From assembly GCF_021134715.1 (NCBI RefSeq), contig NC_060027.1:6138001-6202000 (forward strand): DNA of 64,000 nucleotides, in the 5' to 3' direction. The DNA is from Daphnia pulex (Eukaryota > Arthropoda > Branchiopoda > Diplostraca > Daphniidae). Within the stretch, counting starts at the first letter, position 1. The number at the start of each line of letters is the position of its first letter. Below, piece by piece: positions 23,636 through 35,485 of this stretch. The translations under genes and the position numbers were made by a program. The notes under the pieces are model-generated. The model was not told the origin of the DNA and searched no databases. It was given only the letters and a program-made list of their open reading frames with translations.

Positions 23636-23854
23636 CTACTGAAGAAAATAGTCACAGAAGGTTTGTCGATGATCGTGACAGCCAAAATTAAACAAACGAT
23701 TCCATGACTCTACGTAATTATTTGTTCGGTTTCGTTGGCCATGGACGCTGAAACGAGCTGGTGTTTGAGTTACGTCCCCTGCCAAATACTGAAAAATCAC
23801 TGCATAGCAACCTGAATATCCTGAGATTCCATCGTAAATTGGTAATATTTTCAA
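23636..23854 (-). pseudogene. Transposase scrap, MULE/FLYWCH-type C-terminal motif
   Basis: The 72-codon frame contains PARFSVHGQRNRTNNYVESW followed by NRLFNF. The RTNN-x-V/L-E-x-W-x-R motif occurs near the C terminus of many MULE-like transposon proteins of animals. Nothing else of the protein is found next to it. Possible but not secure. Confidence 0.4.
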
Positions 23855-26671
23855 GCTAAATTTTCTGTAATTTTATAATATTTTTACATTATGAAATATT
23901 TAAAAAAGTAAAATTTTCTATTTGGTTTTGCTTAACACAGGCGTGGTTCGTTTACCTAAATTATGAAGCACACGAGTTAAAACAGTGCAACGAATAAAAG
24001 TAAAAAATGTGTTACCTAGATTAAGACTTGGTGTGGCACTTGGTATTAGCAAGGAATTTTATTGCTACAAGGGATATTTATATAACGTTACCTGTCAGCT
24101 TTTGGTATAGATTTCTTCCATAAAAATTTCTGCTTGTCATTCCTTGGACTTCTGAACGAAGACAATTTTTTCCAGGACCTATTTTCACTGGTGTACCAAA
24201 CGACAAAGCACTTTGCCATCCTGTTACTATTTCCCTAACTAGAAAAAAAATATCACTGCTATTTTAATTAACAATTTGAAAAATAACTTTTTACCAGAGA
24301 TCTTATTTACGGCAGAAGAGAATAGTTGCAAGGTAAACTAGTTAATTGGCATTCATAGCGGAATTAGGATGAGCTGTGTCCTACCTCTTCTTGTTATACC
24401 GTTGATAGAAAATGCCTGGCAAGTAGCCATCAGAGGATCCCGACCGATATCAGTTACCCAAAGAGAAGGCTACAATCTCGATGCTTTACAATCCGCCAAC
24501 ATCATCGGTAAAATGCCAAAGAGACAGCTTAAATATTGATCTTTTTCTTGTGGTGATGAAGAAGAACAGCGACGACCGTCTCGTGATCAATTTTCGTGAT
24601 TTCACTCAGGATTGAATTTTTCGTGACCATGGTTTCATCAGGCCTCGTTGGAAGACTCGTCCACCAATACGACAATGTTTTCTTCCCGTTTTGGGGTGGT
24701 ATCAGTACCCGCGACTCACATCCAGTGTCACAGACGCTGGAGACGATTATTGGTGGCAAACAACTGAAGTTTTCGATGACCTTCCTAACTGATGACGCAC
24801 CGTAGAAGACGCCATCGTATACTCAACCACCTTCGAAGAGTTCGTCGGTGCCATGCTTGCCTTATTTTGTAGGGCAGCAACCCATAATGTGGCAATCAGC
24901 ACCAATGTCTGTTCATGACAATTCAGACAATTCATGTCTTTTCTTAGCCATCTGATAGTGACGTTCAGTGGATACGTGGCGTAACTTAAAATGGGTTACG
25001 ACTTGATACATGAAGAGTTGAATTTTAGTTTAGTTTTTTTACGGAAAACTAGACAAAAAATTTAATAATACATCATCTGACGTCGATGATTTTTGGAACG
25101 AGTTTGTTAACAGCTGGGCAGACCGGTAGTATTCGTTTGCTTTATAAACATGTGAGAATGTGCATATCGAGCCATAGGCAGAATTACTCCAAATTTGAGC
25201 TAAAAGAGGCAAGTTTTATTTCTAGAAAATTTCCTCTTTGCTCCTCCTTCCCGCAGTTGTGACTTTCAAAAGTATAATACATTTAAAGTCGTCTTTAGCG
25301 TGTTATGAATTGTGGAAATCATCATTTCCAAACCATTTTCACAAAATATGTTACTCAAATTGGATGTGAACTATGGTATAGATTGAGTATTGAATTCCCA
25401 GGGGCACTTTACCAATACAGCCACATTGATTTGATTTGAGATTTAATCAATAGATGTTTGATTTGGTCCGAAAAACGAAAAAGCGTGTTATAAATTTTGG
25501 ACCCCATAGAGTTCATTTCATGGATTTAAACTTTGACCATCAAATGGAAATTGATAAAATTTAATCCCTGGGCTATAAGAAAAGTGCTATCCCAAGTTTA
25601 AATTGTTTTGGTAGTTTATATCTCGTAACCTAACAGCGAATCATAATGACAACCAATATGTTCTGCATAGACTCTGGAGGTGGCTGCAAATCCCTTTAAT
25701 CAGATGATTTTTCCAAGCTATTTACACTGCCCATCTGACAAGAAAAAAAAATAATTACTAACCTTAAAGACTGACTTAACAAATTAAATTTAGACTTACT
25801 TTGAAACCACCGCCAAAATGGAAGAGATGGGTGCGGGCCTTTATATTGCTGCTGACAATTACAGATAATGGAGCTAAAAACCAAATGCAAAAATGATTTG
25901 CTACGACATATGTCCCCCATAACTGTGTTGTCCATGCTCTTTACCCATCTAGTCTGAACAATCCCATTGTATCGTCCTATTTTTTGTCGTACATATTACA
26001 AATACAATTTTCAGCCATACTTTTTTTGTAAGGCTTGTGTTCTCATGCACTTTCTTTTGTGTTCAAACATTTCATTTAAAAAAAAAATTTAAATACTTAA
26101 CATGCGAAGGTATTAGTGTCCCTGGGGCTATCAGTGTTCATTGGGAAATCAGAAATCAACCACAGTATTGGCCAAGGGAGCTTTCTTGGTCATAGGGGGC
26201 TATCCGCGAGTGGAAGGTTTGGGAATTTTAAACGCTGTTACTGTAAATAGCCCAATCTGCTACGTAGAAAGTGGAAGGAAGTGGGTGGGTTCGTTTTTTT
26301 AATGAAAGAAGCGGCCAGGTTGAGTCTGATTTGGTAGATTCCAAGTCATTTGAACTTGGCGTTCAAATAAAAATGGTCATATCAATACAAAAATCAATAA
26401 AAAAATGGTTATACTTCCTTCCTTGAAATGACGGAGGTAAAATCTGATTGTCTGAATCAGTACCATATGTTTAAAAATAAAATGAAACCTCAATTATGTT
26501 GATAATTAATTCACTGGACAACTTGTCACGATGCTACATTACTATTGCACACTACAATTCATTACATTATTACAAGTTGTTACATTAAAATATGATACGG
26601 GGTTGCTAAAAACTAACGATTTTTGCTCAGAGTATTTTTGGTTCTTGAAGATCAGAAAAAAGCTGCCATAT
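23855..26671. other. Gene-free stretch with weak frames around 24.5-24.9 kb
   Basis: Between 24529 and 24935 several overlapping frames are open on both strands. The - strand frame at 24935-24747 has a hydrophobic stretch (LVLIATLWVAAL) and may be a decayed secreted or membrane protein, but nothing is recognisable. The remainder is AT-rich with no features seen. Confidence 0.3.
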
Positions 26672-26905
26672 GCAGTGTTGGAACTACCGCGGTGAATTGA
26701 ATACCGCGGTATTACTGCGGTACTGCAGTAATACCGCTGGGTTATACCGCGGTTTTACTATTTTTGAAGTACCGTTCCGCTAGTACAGTACAGTACGAAA
26801 GAAAACGAAAGAGAAGAATTCCCCTTTTTCCCGCTCCCATCCCTTTTTTTCTCTTGCGCCAAAGAAAAAACACAAAGGGATGGGAGCAGAAAAAAGAGGA
26901 ATTAT
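26672..26905. repeat. Palindrome-rich block with CCGCGG motifs; possible hAT terminus
   Basis: Begins with CAGTGTTGGAACTACCGCGG, resembling a hAT terminal repeat (CAGTGTTGG start). The next 80 bases contain several ACCGCGGT palindromes and a near-perfect palindrome centred on TACTGCAGTA. It is followed by inverted arms at about 26819-26848 and 26876-26901 (CCCATCCCTTT / AAAGGGATGGG). No matching opposite hAT end was found within the next kilobases. Confidence 0.45.
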
Positions 26906-27584
26906 AAAATTTAGTTTTTCAACTTAAATTCAACTTAGATAATATAAATGAAAAACAAAATCCCTTGCTGCGCGCGCGAGTTTCCCGATAGGAGTGGTCA
27001 AACAATTTAGAAAATGATTTCCTCAAGTCTATATTTTGATTTTCCGATTTTCCCTTTATGGTAAAATCTATTGCACTCCGGAACGCTCTAGTGTCAAAAG
27101 AGGCTAATGCATTCGGGAGTCCTCTAGCGTCTATTGTGGCTATTGCACTCTCATTCGATTTAACCCCCTGCTTGACTAGCCGTTTAATAAAATACGGTTT
27201 AACACTGAATCCACTACTCAATCAGGCCGAAATTGGGGGTTTTGGGGGTTTACAATTTTCGGAAAATGGTGACGAAAACCCAGTTTCCTTTGTTGTTGAT
27301 GCCCTCATCAGGAACTGAATCAAAACAAACAAGTTCAAGTGCTGATATTATAATAAGTAGTTAATGTTAAAATGTATAGATACTTATGAAAATGTTACCA
27401 ATTCATCGGGGAAGACGATCCACGAGAAATATATTGGATTTAAAACACCAATATATAGAAAATAAATTTAAATTACAGGGACCCTGATTTCTTATGGGAA
27501 TTTACATGGGGAAAAAATAATTAGAACAAAGATGGCCGATTGCGGCGTTGCCGGATTGTAAAATCGCCACTTTTCGCATTGTGA

Positions 27585-28109
27585 AAAAGGTCTATTTTAC
27601 GTTTGTTTTTGCTGACAGCAATATTTGTCGAAAGCCAACTCATGATTGATGACAAAAATGGTGTAATTTTTGAATCAGAGATTGTGATCAAATCATCAAC
27701 TACTACATCTATTCCACCCAACTTGGTTTCTGATCTGAACAATTTTGAATCAGAGATTGTGATCAAATCATCAACTACTACATCTATTCCACCCAACTTG
27801 GTTTCTGATCTGAACAACAATAGCATAACGACTATTTTTATTACATGTGGAATCCTCACTGTCGCTCTTCTAGTTTTTATTGCTTACATTTGTAATCGAT
27901 ATAATGAGGTTTGTCCACATTTTGTAGCTAATTTGTTTTCAGGTTATTAATTATTTCACTGTTATGTAAATTTAGAGTGGCAATGGAGTTTACGTATCTA
28001 CTCCATCATTTTCTTTCAGAATACAAGCCAATCAGCAACAAACAGTTTCCTGGATAGAAGAAGACGTTTAATTTGCATCTGTTTTAGTAATTTACATGTA
28101 AAATTGTAA
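27585..28109 (+). CDS. Putative small single-pass membrane protein, orphan, 5' end unresolved
   Basis: An open frame from about 27585 to 27908 and a second exon at 28020-28109 (TTTCTTTCAG acceptor) join in phase 0. The chain has an N-terminal hydrophobic stretch (LRLFLLTAIFVES), a 25-residue segment repeated twice exactly (starting FESEIVIKSSTTTSIPP), a membrane helix (TIFITCGILTVALLVFIAYI) and a basic tail with DRRRRLICICF. No in-frame ATG precedes the hydrophobic start, and a stop lies at 27582, so the start codon must be in an unseen upstream exon or the gene is broken. No family recognised. Confidence 0.4.
27668..27817 (+). repeat. Exact tandem duplication, 2 x 75 bp
   Basis: 27668-27742 and 27743-27817 are identical by eye. 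The 75-base period keeps the frame and duplicates 25 residues of the putative membrane protein. The identity implies a recent event or an assembly artefact. Confidence 0.9.
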
Positions 28110-28262
28110 ATCAATAACCGAAAAACAGAAAGATCTTGAAAATTCAGAAATAAACTCCGTAACACTTTCAAAATCTTTTTCAGCTGTTTGTTTATTGTTA
28201 TCCTCAACTTTGCCAACTCTGCGAGAAGCATCCAGCTCTGCAACCATCACAATGAAAATCAT
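28092..28262 (-). CDS. Possible 56-residue small protein
   Basis: A - strand frame starts MIFIVMVAELDASRR and continues with a Lys/Glu-rich, amphipathic sequence to FYM. The beginning resembles a short signal peptide and cleavage would fall near the Glu. It overlaps the second exon of the + strand orphan gene, so at most one is likely real. Confidence 0.2.
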   Translation of the reverse strand: MIFIVMVAELDASRRVGKVEDNNKQTAEKDFESVTEFISEFSRSFCFSVIDLQFYM

Positions 28263-31261
28263 AATTACGAAATATAATAGTCTGGTCTGTGATATCTAAA
28301 TCTTGAATAAATGAATGTTACGATTAATTCTCCTGAAAATATAATTCAATTACTTAATTAATTACCTGAGGATATACCATAGATAACCGCTGGTGGATGG
28401 AAGAGAATATACATTGGCAGGTAACAATCCTGTACAAAACAGCAACGGTATAGTTCCAACTTTTGGATAACATGTGAATTTGAAAGCTTACCGTAAGTAG
28501 TGAGGAATCAAATGTACAGTGGGCAAAGTTCTGTGAAATCACAACGTAGGTGATTTGAAAGAAACGTCAAACGACCGTCATTTGCTTTTGAATCTGCTTC
28601 CTTTAAAAAGATGTTAAAAAGGAACGTAACATTTTATTTCAATTTATAACAAGGGACTATTATTTTTAGATACTTGCCTGTTTGCTAAACTGAAGAATAG
28701 TAAAGACAGCGTTCTGCACAAGTTTTCTTGATTTTTCGTGAATTCATATTTACTTTCGAATGAAGAAACAGTGAAGACTGCAAATGGAAAAAAAGTAGAC
28801 AGAGATTGACTAGATAATAGGCTGTGTTTATATAGCACGGCCTAGTTTATATAACACAAATCAGAGTTTATAATTATGATTTCGTCGCAACATAAAAATC
28901 TAAATGCGACGGCTCTATGTAAGACCTTGTCTTGCACAAGATCATCAAAATTTCCTAATTGTTTAACTCTAAGAAAAACGTATAAGACATTAATGAAATA
29001 AACAACTTTCCTATCTCACTGAGAGGAACGACGCCATCTGTTGGTGTGGGTTGGGTTGGGTTGGGTTGGGTCAGGAAACAGGTCTTTGGCGATAGAATCC
29101 CAATCGGGAAATTGCAAAAAATAGCTAAAATAAAGCTAACGCAGGTTAATTTAAAAAAGTCGCGTTTCCTTAGCCCTAGCCGTTCAACTGGCGAAAAGGA
29201 CAAAGTGACCTTATTTGCATGAGGTCCTCTCGGCTTTCCAAAGACTTTTGGAACTGGCCAAAAAAACTTCAGGCAATGTAAAATAAAATAAAAAAAAACA
29301 GGTGTTTCCACTACCTCTAGCTATCTCCACACCAAATTTGAAAGCATTTGTTAAAAAACTGTACTACTGACTACTGAGAGGACTGCAAAAACAGCGTTTT
29401 TGCATAAGGTCCTCTCGGGCTTCCAAAGACTTTCGGCAGGTACTGTAGCTTTTGCGGAACTGCCTACACTACTTCGAAAGGTGGGGCTTACCAAACAGAT
29501 AGGCACCTTCTTTTCTTCTACTAAATTGGGTACCGTACTTCGAAACGAAATTGGTTATTTACTTTTTATATTATTTAACGGAGACATCTAGTTCTTCATA
29601 GATATCTTGGTATACAGCACCAAATCTACCTTTTGTAAGAATTGTTTTTCCTATTGATCTTTATTTTTGAAGAAAAATAATCCTACGACAACTTTATAAG
29701 TGTAAAACATGTAGATCATTATTAGATCTACTCAGGAAAAAAGGAAAAAAATCTAGCCCAAGCCGTTCTGTGAGTATTTGCACTTTTTCTAAGACATGTA
29801 GTGCCATAAGAATGCACTGAAAAAAGGGGGGTGTACCTAATAGCTTGGTGGGTACTGTATGTACAGTGCATTGAATCATTGGCTATATTTATTCGATAAT
29901 AATTTAATAAGAAATACTAAATTATTCTATTTTAAAGCTACTTATTACAATGCTGCAGGATTAATGGTAAAAGATGCTTCACAATTCAAATTGTTGCTTC
30001 CACCTTTGTTAAATGACGTCAGACTTGGAATGGTTGATTCATAGTATTTACCATGCTTGCTTGCCATGGGGACAAATTAATTACATTCAATTGAATATCG
30101 AAAACCAGATATTTGTAAACATAATACCATAGAAGTAAAAAAAAATGGGAAATAAGTGCTTTCTTAAAAGAACTGTTATAACAAAACGCAAGGGACAAAT
30201 GTGAAACAAAATATAACAAACAAAATAACATAAAAAGATGGCTGAAAGACGAAAACATCCGATCAATTTTTAAAAAGCCATAAAATGAATGTTATCTTTC
30301 GTTTTAAATAGTGATTTTTAAACCAATTGTAAAGGTCAGGCACAACAATGATGAAATATTCTTTTGTGTTTTGTTGAATATAAAACCCACTGACATCGAA
30401 TGAGAAACTTGAACTTTCTTTGGAATCATCTATACTTAAAGTTCAAGTACCTGTGTTTCTATGTATGATACTTTATAAATACTTGAATTTATAGGGAAAG
30501 CTTTCATCAAATACAAATGATGCAGACAACCAAGTTTTTTCAAAGTGACGTCATTGAAAAATCAATTTCATCATCACAGTCATTGTCGGTGGGCATATAT
30601 TTACATTGTAATCCTTTCAGAGAAGGTTACTGATTGAATGTGTTTTGGTAGGACAAGTTAATATGTTAACAGTTACAAAAATGTGGCGTGAATGAAATGT
30701 CATCCCATCAATATTAATATAAATTTGCTTAAAAGCCAAATAACTTAGGAGCATGGTATTGATTCCCATTAATTGGAAACGCATTGTTATTCACATCAAA
30801 TAGAAGTTGACGATATTTCCGATCAAATTAATTGTTATAGCCGTTAAAAGAACGTCACAATGCAAGATCAAACTTCAAATCAACTGTAACCCCCAACAAA
30901 TACCCAATTTACGTACACATAGTACGATTAATGAATAACCAGTATCAAATATAATGTCAAAAAAATAGAAGAGATGTGATTTAAAATCTTAAAAACACAA
31001 TTTACTCCTTGAAGTCACTAAGAAAGCTAATAAAACTGGCCCTTTTCAAAGAAAGGAAGCGAATTAAGGTTTGCATTTTATCAGTTGTTACTAGTTTGCA
31101 CGGTGCGCGCAGGCGCGTACAAGGATGCTAACATTCGCGGAATTCTTTTTGCGCGTGAAAAACTAAAATGCGCGTTGGTAATTTCTGCATTTGAACGCAC
31201 TTACATGCTCACAATCATGAAGAACGACATGGTAATATATCCTAACGGATTTTGGACCTGG
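28263..31261. other. Gene-free stretch with minor repeats and a CTCF-like site
   Basis: 29032-29045 (- strand CCAACAGATGGCGT) fits the CTCF consensus closely. 29047-29071 holds about five GGGTT units. 29216-29251 and 29400-29436 are direct repeats of about 36 bases containing GGTCCTCTCGG. No gene is supported; open frames are short and featureless. Confidence 0.35.
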
Positions 31262-32530
31262 GTTCGAATTCCAAACAATTCACGTAGGATAGTCTAAATT
31301 TTGACTTAGTGTAAGTTCCCTTGAGTTGAAGTTTAGTCTTAAAGCAAGCCAAATTCTAAATTATAGTTTAGTTCGATTCCCAAACAAAAACTAGCCAAAA
31401 CTTTGAGACACTATAGAAAACTATACTTTGGTTTTAGACTAGACTTTAAACAATGAAGGTACCGATGAGAGAGGTTATTACTAAAATAACTAGGACAATA
31501 TGGCAAACGCCTCTACACACACTCGTCGATTTAAGGTTAAAAATTAAACAAGCAGACGAAATCCTTTTTTAGACTTTATAACTTTGACATATTGCTATGC
31601 ACTATATATCGGATCAGGATGTATCTATCAATATGTAATTGTAAATAAAATTCAAACTTTTTTTTTACAAAAGAGAATGATTTTTCATTTTAATTTTTGA
31701 AAATTTTAATGCTTTATTTATTGAACTCACTTTCAACTAGTTATACAACATGTTAGCAAAATCATTCTTCACCTAGACAGAGTTGACAAATTGATTAGTT
31801 TATATAGATATTAAAGTATGTGTATTGAACAATTGCAATAATCATGGGATCTATACACAAGCTCCATCTTGAAAACAATTTTAAAATGATAATATACATA
31901 AAAAATAAAACATGTGATGTGCTTAATGTAAGTATTAGGTCGAATCGAAAATGAGACATGAATAGAGAAATTTTTAAAAATATTCTTTCTTGTTTTGTTA
32001 AAAAGTGATTAAGACTATCTTTAATCTTTTTTTCTGTTAAATCTCTCAAATCTCTAATCAACTTGATTTCGTCGATGCAAGCCGCCATTTTATAAAAAAA
32101 CTGTCAAAATATCCACTGTTTATTTTTTTCCGTTAAACTTTGGGCAACTACGGGGAAATTAAACTTGAAAAAATTCCTCAAATGATATTTTTTTAAGCCA
32201 GCACTTTGGCCAACATTTGAACATGTTTACATTTTAAGTCCAAGTTCAAAAATAGCCTAAAAATTTTTTGGTCCGGATATTGATGAAAGTTTAGCAAAAT
32301 CCATTAAGTTTAGTAAAAAAATAGCCTAAGTTTATTCTAAGTTTAGTCTAAAATCGCGTTCGGAATTCCACCCCAGCGGTCCAATTCCGAAAAATTTACT
32401 TAGGCTAGACTAAATCTAAACTTAGTGTAAGTCTCGTGAAGTTCGAGTTTATTATTTAAAAAACCCAAAATCTAAACTATTTTTAAGTTGAATTCCGAAC
32501 CAAAACTCTAACCCGACGTAACCAAAACTT
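31262..32530. repeat. Cluster of diverged repeats with GAATTCC / TAGTCTAAA ends
   Basis: 31262-31420 and 32375-32530 are direct copies (about two thirds identical by eye), sharing GACTTAGTGTAAG. Between them 32300-32372 is an inverted copy of the start of the second, meeting it across a short CCCCAGCGG centre. This suggests a terminal-inverted-repeat element at about 31262-32372 followed by a second partial copy. No transposase is seen inside. Confidence 0.4.
31795..32088 (-). CDS. Possible short gene start with ATGGCGGC context
   Basis: The - strand frame opens at 32088 with MAACIDEIKLIRDLRDLTEK and a helical, charged first 40 residues. The start lies in AAAATGGCGGC, a YY1/Pho-type translation-start element found in many animal promoters. 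After about residue 40 the sequence becomes AT-driven and is probably intron. It lies inside a repeat cluster, so it may belong to a mobile element. No family recognised. Confidence 0.3.
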   Translation of the reverse strand: MAACIDEIKLIRDLRDLTEKKIKDSLNHFLTKQERIFLKISLFMSHFRFDLILTLSTSHVLFFMYIIILKLFSRWSLCIDPMIIAIVQYTYFNIYIN

Positions 32531-32540
32531 AATATTGGAA

Positions 32541-32642
32541 CTTTGGGGTATTAAAAGAAGTGCGATTGTCGTCTCTCTCTTTCAGTATTTCAACAGTTCT
32601 CTACATATTGTCAGTCCAATCATTGATCCGAGCTACGTTACA
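32541..32642 (+). mobile_element. 5' LTR fragment of a retroelement
   Basis: The sequence ending TGTCAGTCCAAT...GAGCTACGTTACA aligns with the end of the 3' LTR at 35227-35485 (shared GTCAGTCCAAT and GAGCTACGTTA), with clear divergence. It is followed directly by TGGTGGAGAATCAG, which fits a primer-binding site starting with TGG. The left part of this LTR is missing. Confidence 0.55.
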
Positions 32643-35226
32643 TGGTGGAGAATCAGAAGATGTTGGAAGGTCAAAACTCGCCTTTTCTTTTTGATAACTA
32701 TTGCAACAGGCACGATCTTATGGAACCGTAGTTCTAGTTGTATCAAAGGAGGTGCTCAACTTTTATAGGACCCTAGGAAGTGTGACCTCGTGGGACCGTG
32801 AACCTTAAACTGCGAGGGTATAGGACCACGGAAACGAAAAGATGCCGAGGGATGAGATGGAGAGAAGGAGATCACCGCCACTCAACTTGGGGGTAGAAAG
32901 CAATGCAAGCACCGAAGCGGGGAACCAAGGGGTAGGAGGAGCAGTGAAGAAACTGTTTGGACTATCAAGACGACAAACTAGAGATAGCGAGTTTGGAAAT
33001 CGTAGCGTAATTGATGTAGTTGACGGAAGGTTGAACGGGCAGAACAAAGAGGACAGACACTAATTAGAAGAGAGACTGGAGGTCTCAAGCGGAAGATGAA
33101 AGGGGTAGAAGGAGGAACCATAAATACGCGAAACTCAAACGTGACGGTACCCATTGTGAAACAAAAAAAAAACGGTGTGAATAGAAGGAGTCAAATACGG
33201 AATATGGATATGGAAGAGGGAGAGGATAGGCCTACACGCCGGGACAAAGACCAACGGCGTGTATTGGCGTTACCATGGCTATTATTTATGTTAATGTGCA
33301 TACCTTGTATCATGGAAAAAACAATTCATCGAGTATCAAATGGAGCTTTTTTTCAAGCAGAGAGAGAAAAATCGTTTTCTGACTCGGAATGGGTGATTGT
33401 GACAAAAATTTCATTTAATCATTCTGTTGGAGTATTGAAAGAGTTAGACAATTTGCTAAATTGAAACCAAATCTTACCAAAAATAGGTTGGGATGGTGCA
33501 TTCGAAAGAACGATGAGAGCACAAAAAAGTTTGAAAGCAGTTGATGGGATATCCCATCATCGCGCTATAAAGTGCGACTGAAAATGAAAGTCAGAAACCA
33601 TTAAGGACTAAGAAAAACTGTAGTATCAGTGGCGGGAAAAATTAGGCAACGGAGAGGAGTCATAAAAGGCGGGGGGAAAACTGCTGAGCTGGCTATTTGG
33701 GGTGGCTACAATGGAGGAGGTTGAAAAAATTAATAAACATCTGGAGCGAGTATCAACGGAGACGACGGTGATAGTGATTGTGATAGTGAAGTAGTGGAAG
33801 TTCATAAGTCACTAATAAACGAAACGATGGGCGGAGTGCAAGCAAACACGAAGGCGTTAGCTGACATGATAACCACATGTAATCCATTGGACAAGGAACT
33901 GAGAAAAGCGGAACAATAATTCGAAAAAGATTACAAGAGTGGCCGAGGAGATGTTGCAGACAGCCGGAAAAATACACAAAACATTCAGAGACGTTATATT
34001 GACCTTGGAATAGCTCGCTAACTGGGTAGAAGGTCTGGGTGTCGGGGTATCTAGTATAGCAACAGGCATTTGCCGCCGTCGGTATTCACTCACGCTCCAC
34101 TAAAGAAGGTATTAAAAGAAGTAAAAAGTGCTCTACCATCCGGATTGTTCTTGACTACAGCCCTAAAAGAAGAAGACATGTGGGCAGCTCATCAGGAGGC
34201 TCGGGTGGTAGCAGCGGCAATCCCACAAAGCATAAGGCAATTATCCATTAACCCGTTAATGAGCTTCAACGTACGTTTTCATTGTTCCGGGTTGTTGACC
34301 TGGCTCAGGCTATTAAAAACGGTACTCTTACCTTATGGTTTACCACCTTACCAGACTTCCGAATGGACCATCAAACACTTGTAGAATTACCCCGAAAAGA
34401 TGCGGAACTGTGCCTTCGATCAGATCGACCAGTCTGTCCTGTTCGCCACACGATCAAAAACAAAATAATGAGAGAGACGCCTGCGCGATAGCGCTATTTT
34501 TAAAGAAAGAAGAAACAATCACATCGGATTGTGGATTGTTAATTTTTCCCCGGCAAGATAAACAAGCAGTGTTTTTAGGGCACCGGCGGTGGGGCAATTT
34601 TACCAGAAGACCAAAGAGCATGTAGTGTACTGCCCAAAAGATGGGGGAGGGACAAGAAATCAGACGAAGACACTGCCAGAGGTAAGAAAAATTGAAATAC
34701 CTTTATCTTGTACGGCACTGCCCAGCAATTGGTTATTTTCAGCAAGTTCTTGGTAGGACAGGCAAAGCAGCTGGATGACTAACGATGGACCAACACCTTG
34801 ACCGACGGAGCTGTCACTTTATGACAATGGGGCAGTGTAAAAAAACGAGACGGCGTGTCAGACGACAACGGAGGCAAGGAAGGAAGGGCTCTTCAACTGA
34901 AACACTGCCAGAAACAATTTCGAACATCTTGAACGGCAGATGAAAGTTCTGTTAGACGAAGAAAATTGTAGAATGACAGACGGGGATGAGGGCGGGTACC
35001 CATGGGAACTGGTAACACTCACGTTACTGTTGGCTGTGTGCATACCAGTTTTTGCTACTTAGGTGATAAAAATAGATTTTGAAGTATCTATTTTTTGAAG
35101 TATTATAAGTTTTGTAAAAAAACTAACCGAATTGGGGAATCGGTTGGTTGCCGGTTTATTTTGTTTTGTTAGGTTTTATGTATTCCTTAGAGGTTATCAA
35201 TGACGATAATTTTCCGGAAGGGGGGA
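32643..35226 (+). pseudogene. Internal region of an LTR retroelement: broken envelope-like gene, gag-pol deleted
   Basis: Between the LTR fragment and the polypurine tract (GGAAGGGGGGA before 35227) there is no gag, protease, reverse transcriptase or integrase. A 122-codon frame at 33096-33464 has a hydrophobic signal-like segment and then a motif typical of the start of envelope glycoproteins in insect errantivirus-like elements. Downstream fragments in other frames (for example 34070-34384) continue the ectodomain. A hydrophobic segment near 34990-35060 ends in a stop, as a membrane anchor would. Several frame changes and stops mean no full protein is encoded. This is an endogenous, inactive relic. 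Confidence 0.6.
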
Positions 35227-35485
35227 TGTCACGTATGTTCAAGTCATTGACCATATTCAGGCCGTCAACCCTAAGCTAGTATACCGTAGTTGTCAGTATC
35301 CTGTAGTCATATGAATCTCACTAGTAGCAGAGAGTATCCTTTTATGCATTTTTTCCTGTCTGAATATCCATCCTTTGGGATATTTAAAGAGGCGCGAGTG
35401 TCTTCTCACTCTCTCAGTTTGTAAATTGTTGTCTACCTAGTGTCAGTCCAATACACCTATCTAAATAGATCTGAGCTACGTTAAA
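35227..35485 (+). mobile_element. 3' LTR (first copy)
   Basis: Starts TGTCACGT right after a polypurine tract and ends ACGTTAAA (ACGTTACA in the 5' fragment), giving inverted ends. It contains TATTTAAAGAGG as a TATA-like box near 35371, followed about 30 bases later by CTCTCAGTTTG, an initiator-like site. Length 259 bp. Confidence 0.6.

Noticed and set aside
24529..24935. Gene in overlapping frames at 24.5-24.9 kb
   Set aside because: Frames on both strands are similarly long, none has a family motif, and no splice structure links them.
29047..29071. Telomere-like or G-quadruplex tract of GGGTT units
   Set aside because: Only about five units of the wrong telomeric permutation (GGGTT, not TTAGG); a short simple repeat.
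33753..34093. - strand frames of 74-78 codons inside the duplicated units
   Set aside because: Antisense to the envelope-like region; no independent motif, and they recur only because the unit is duplicated.
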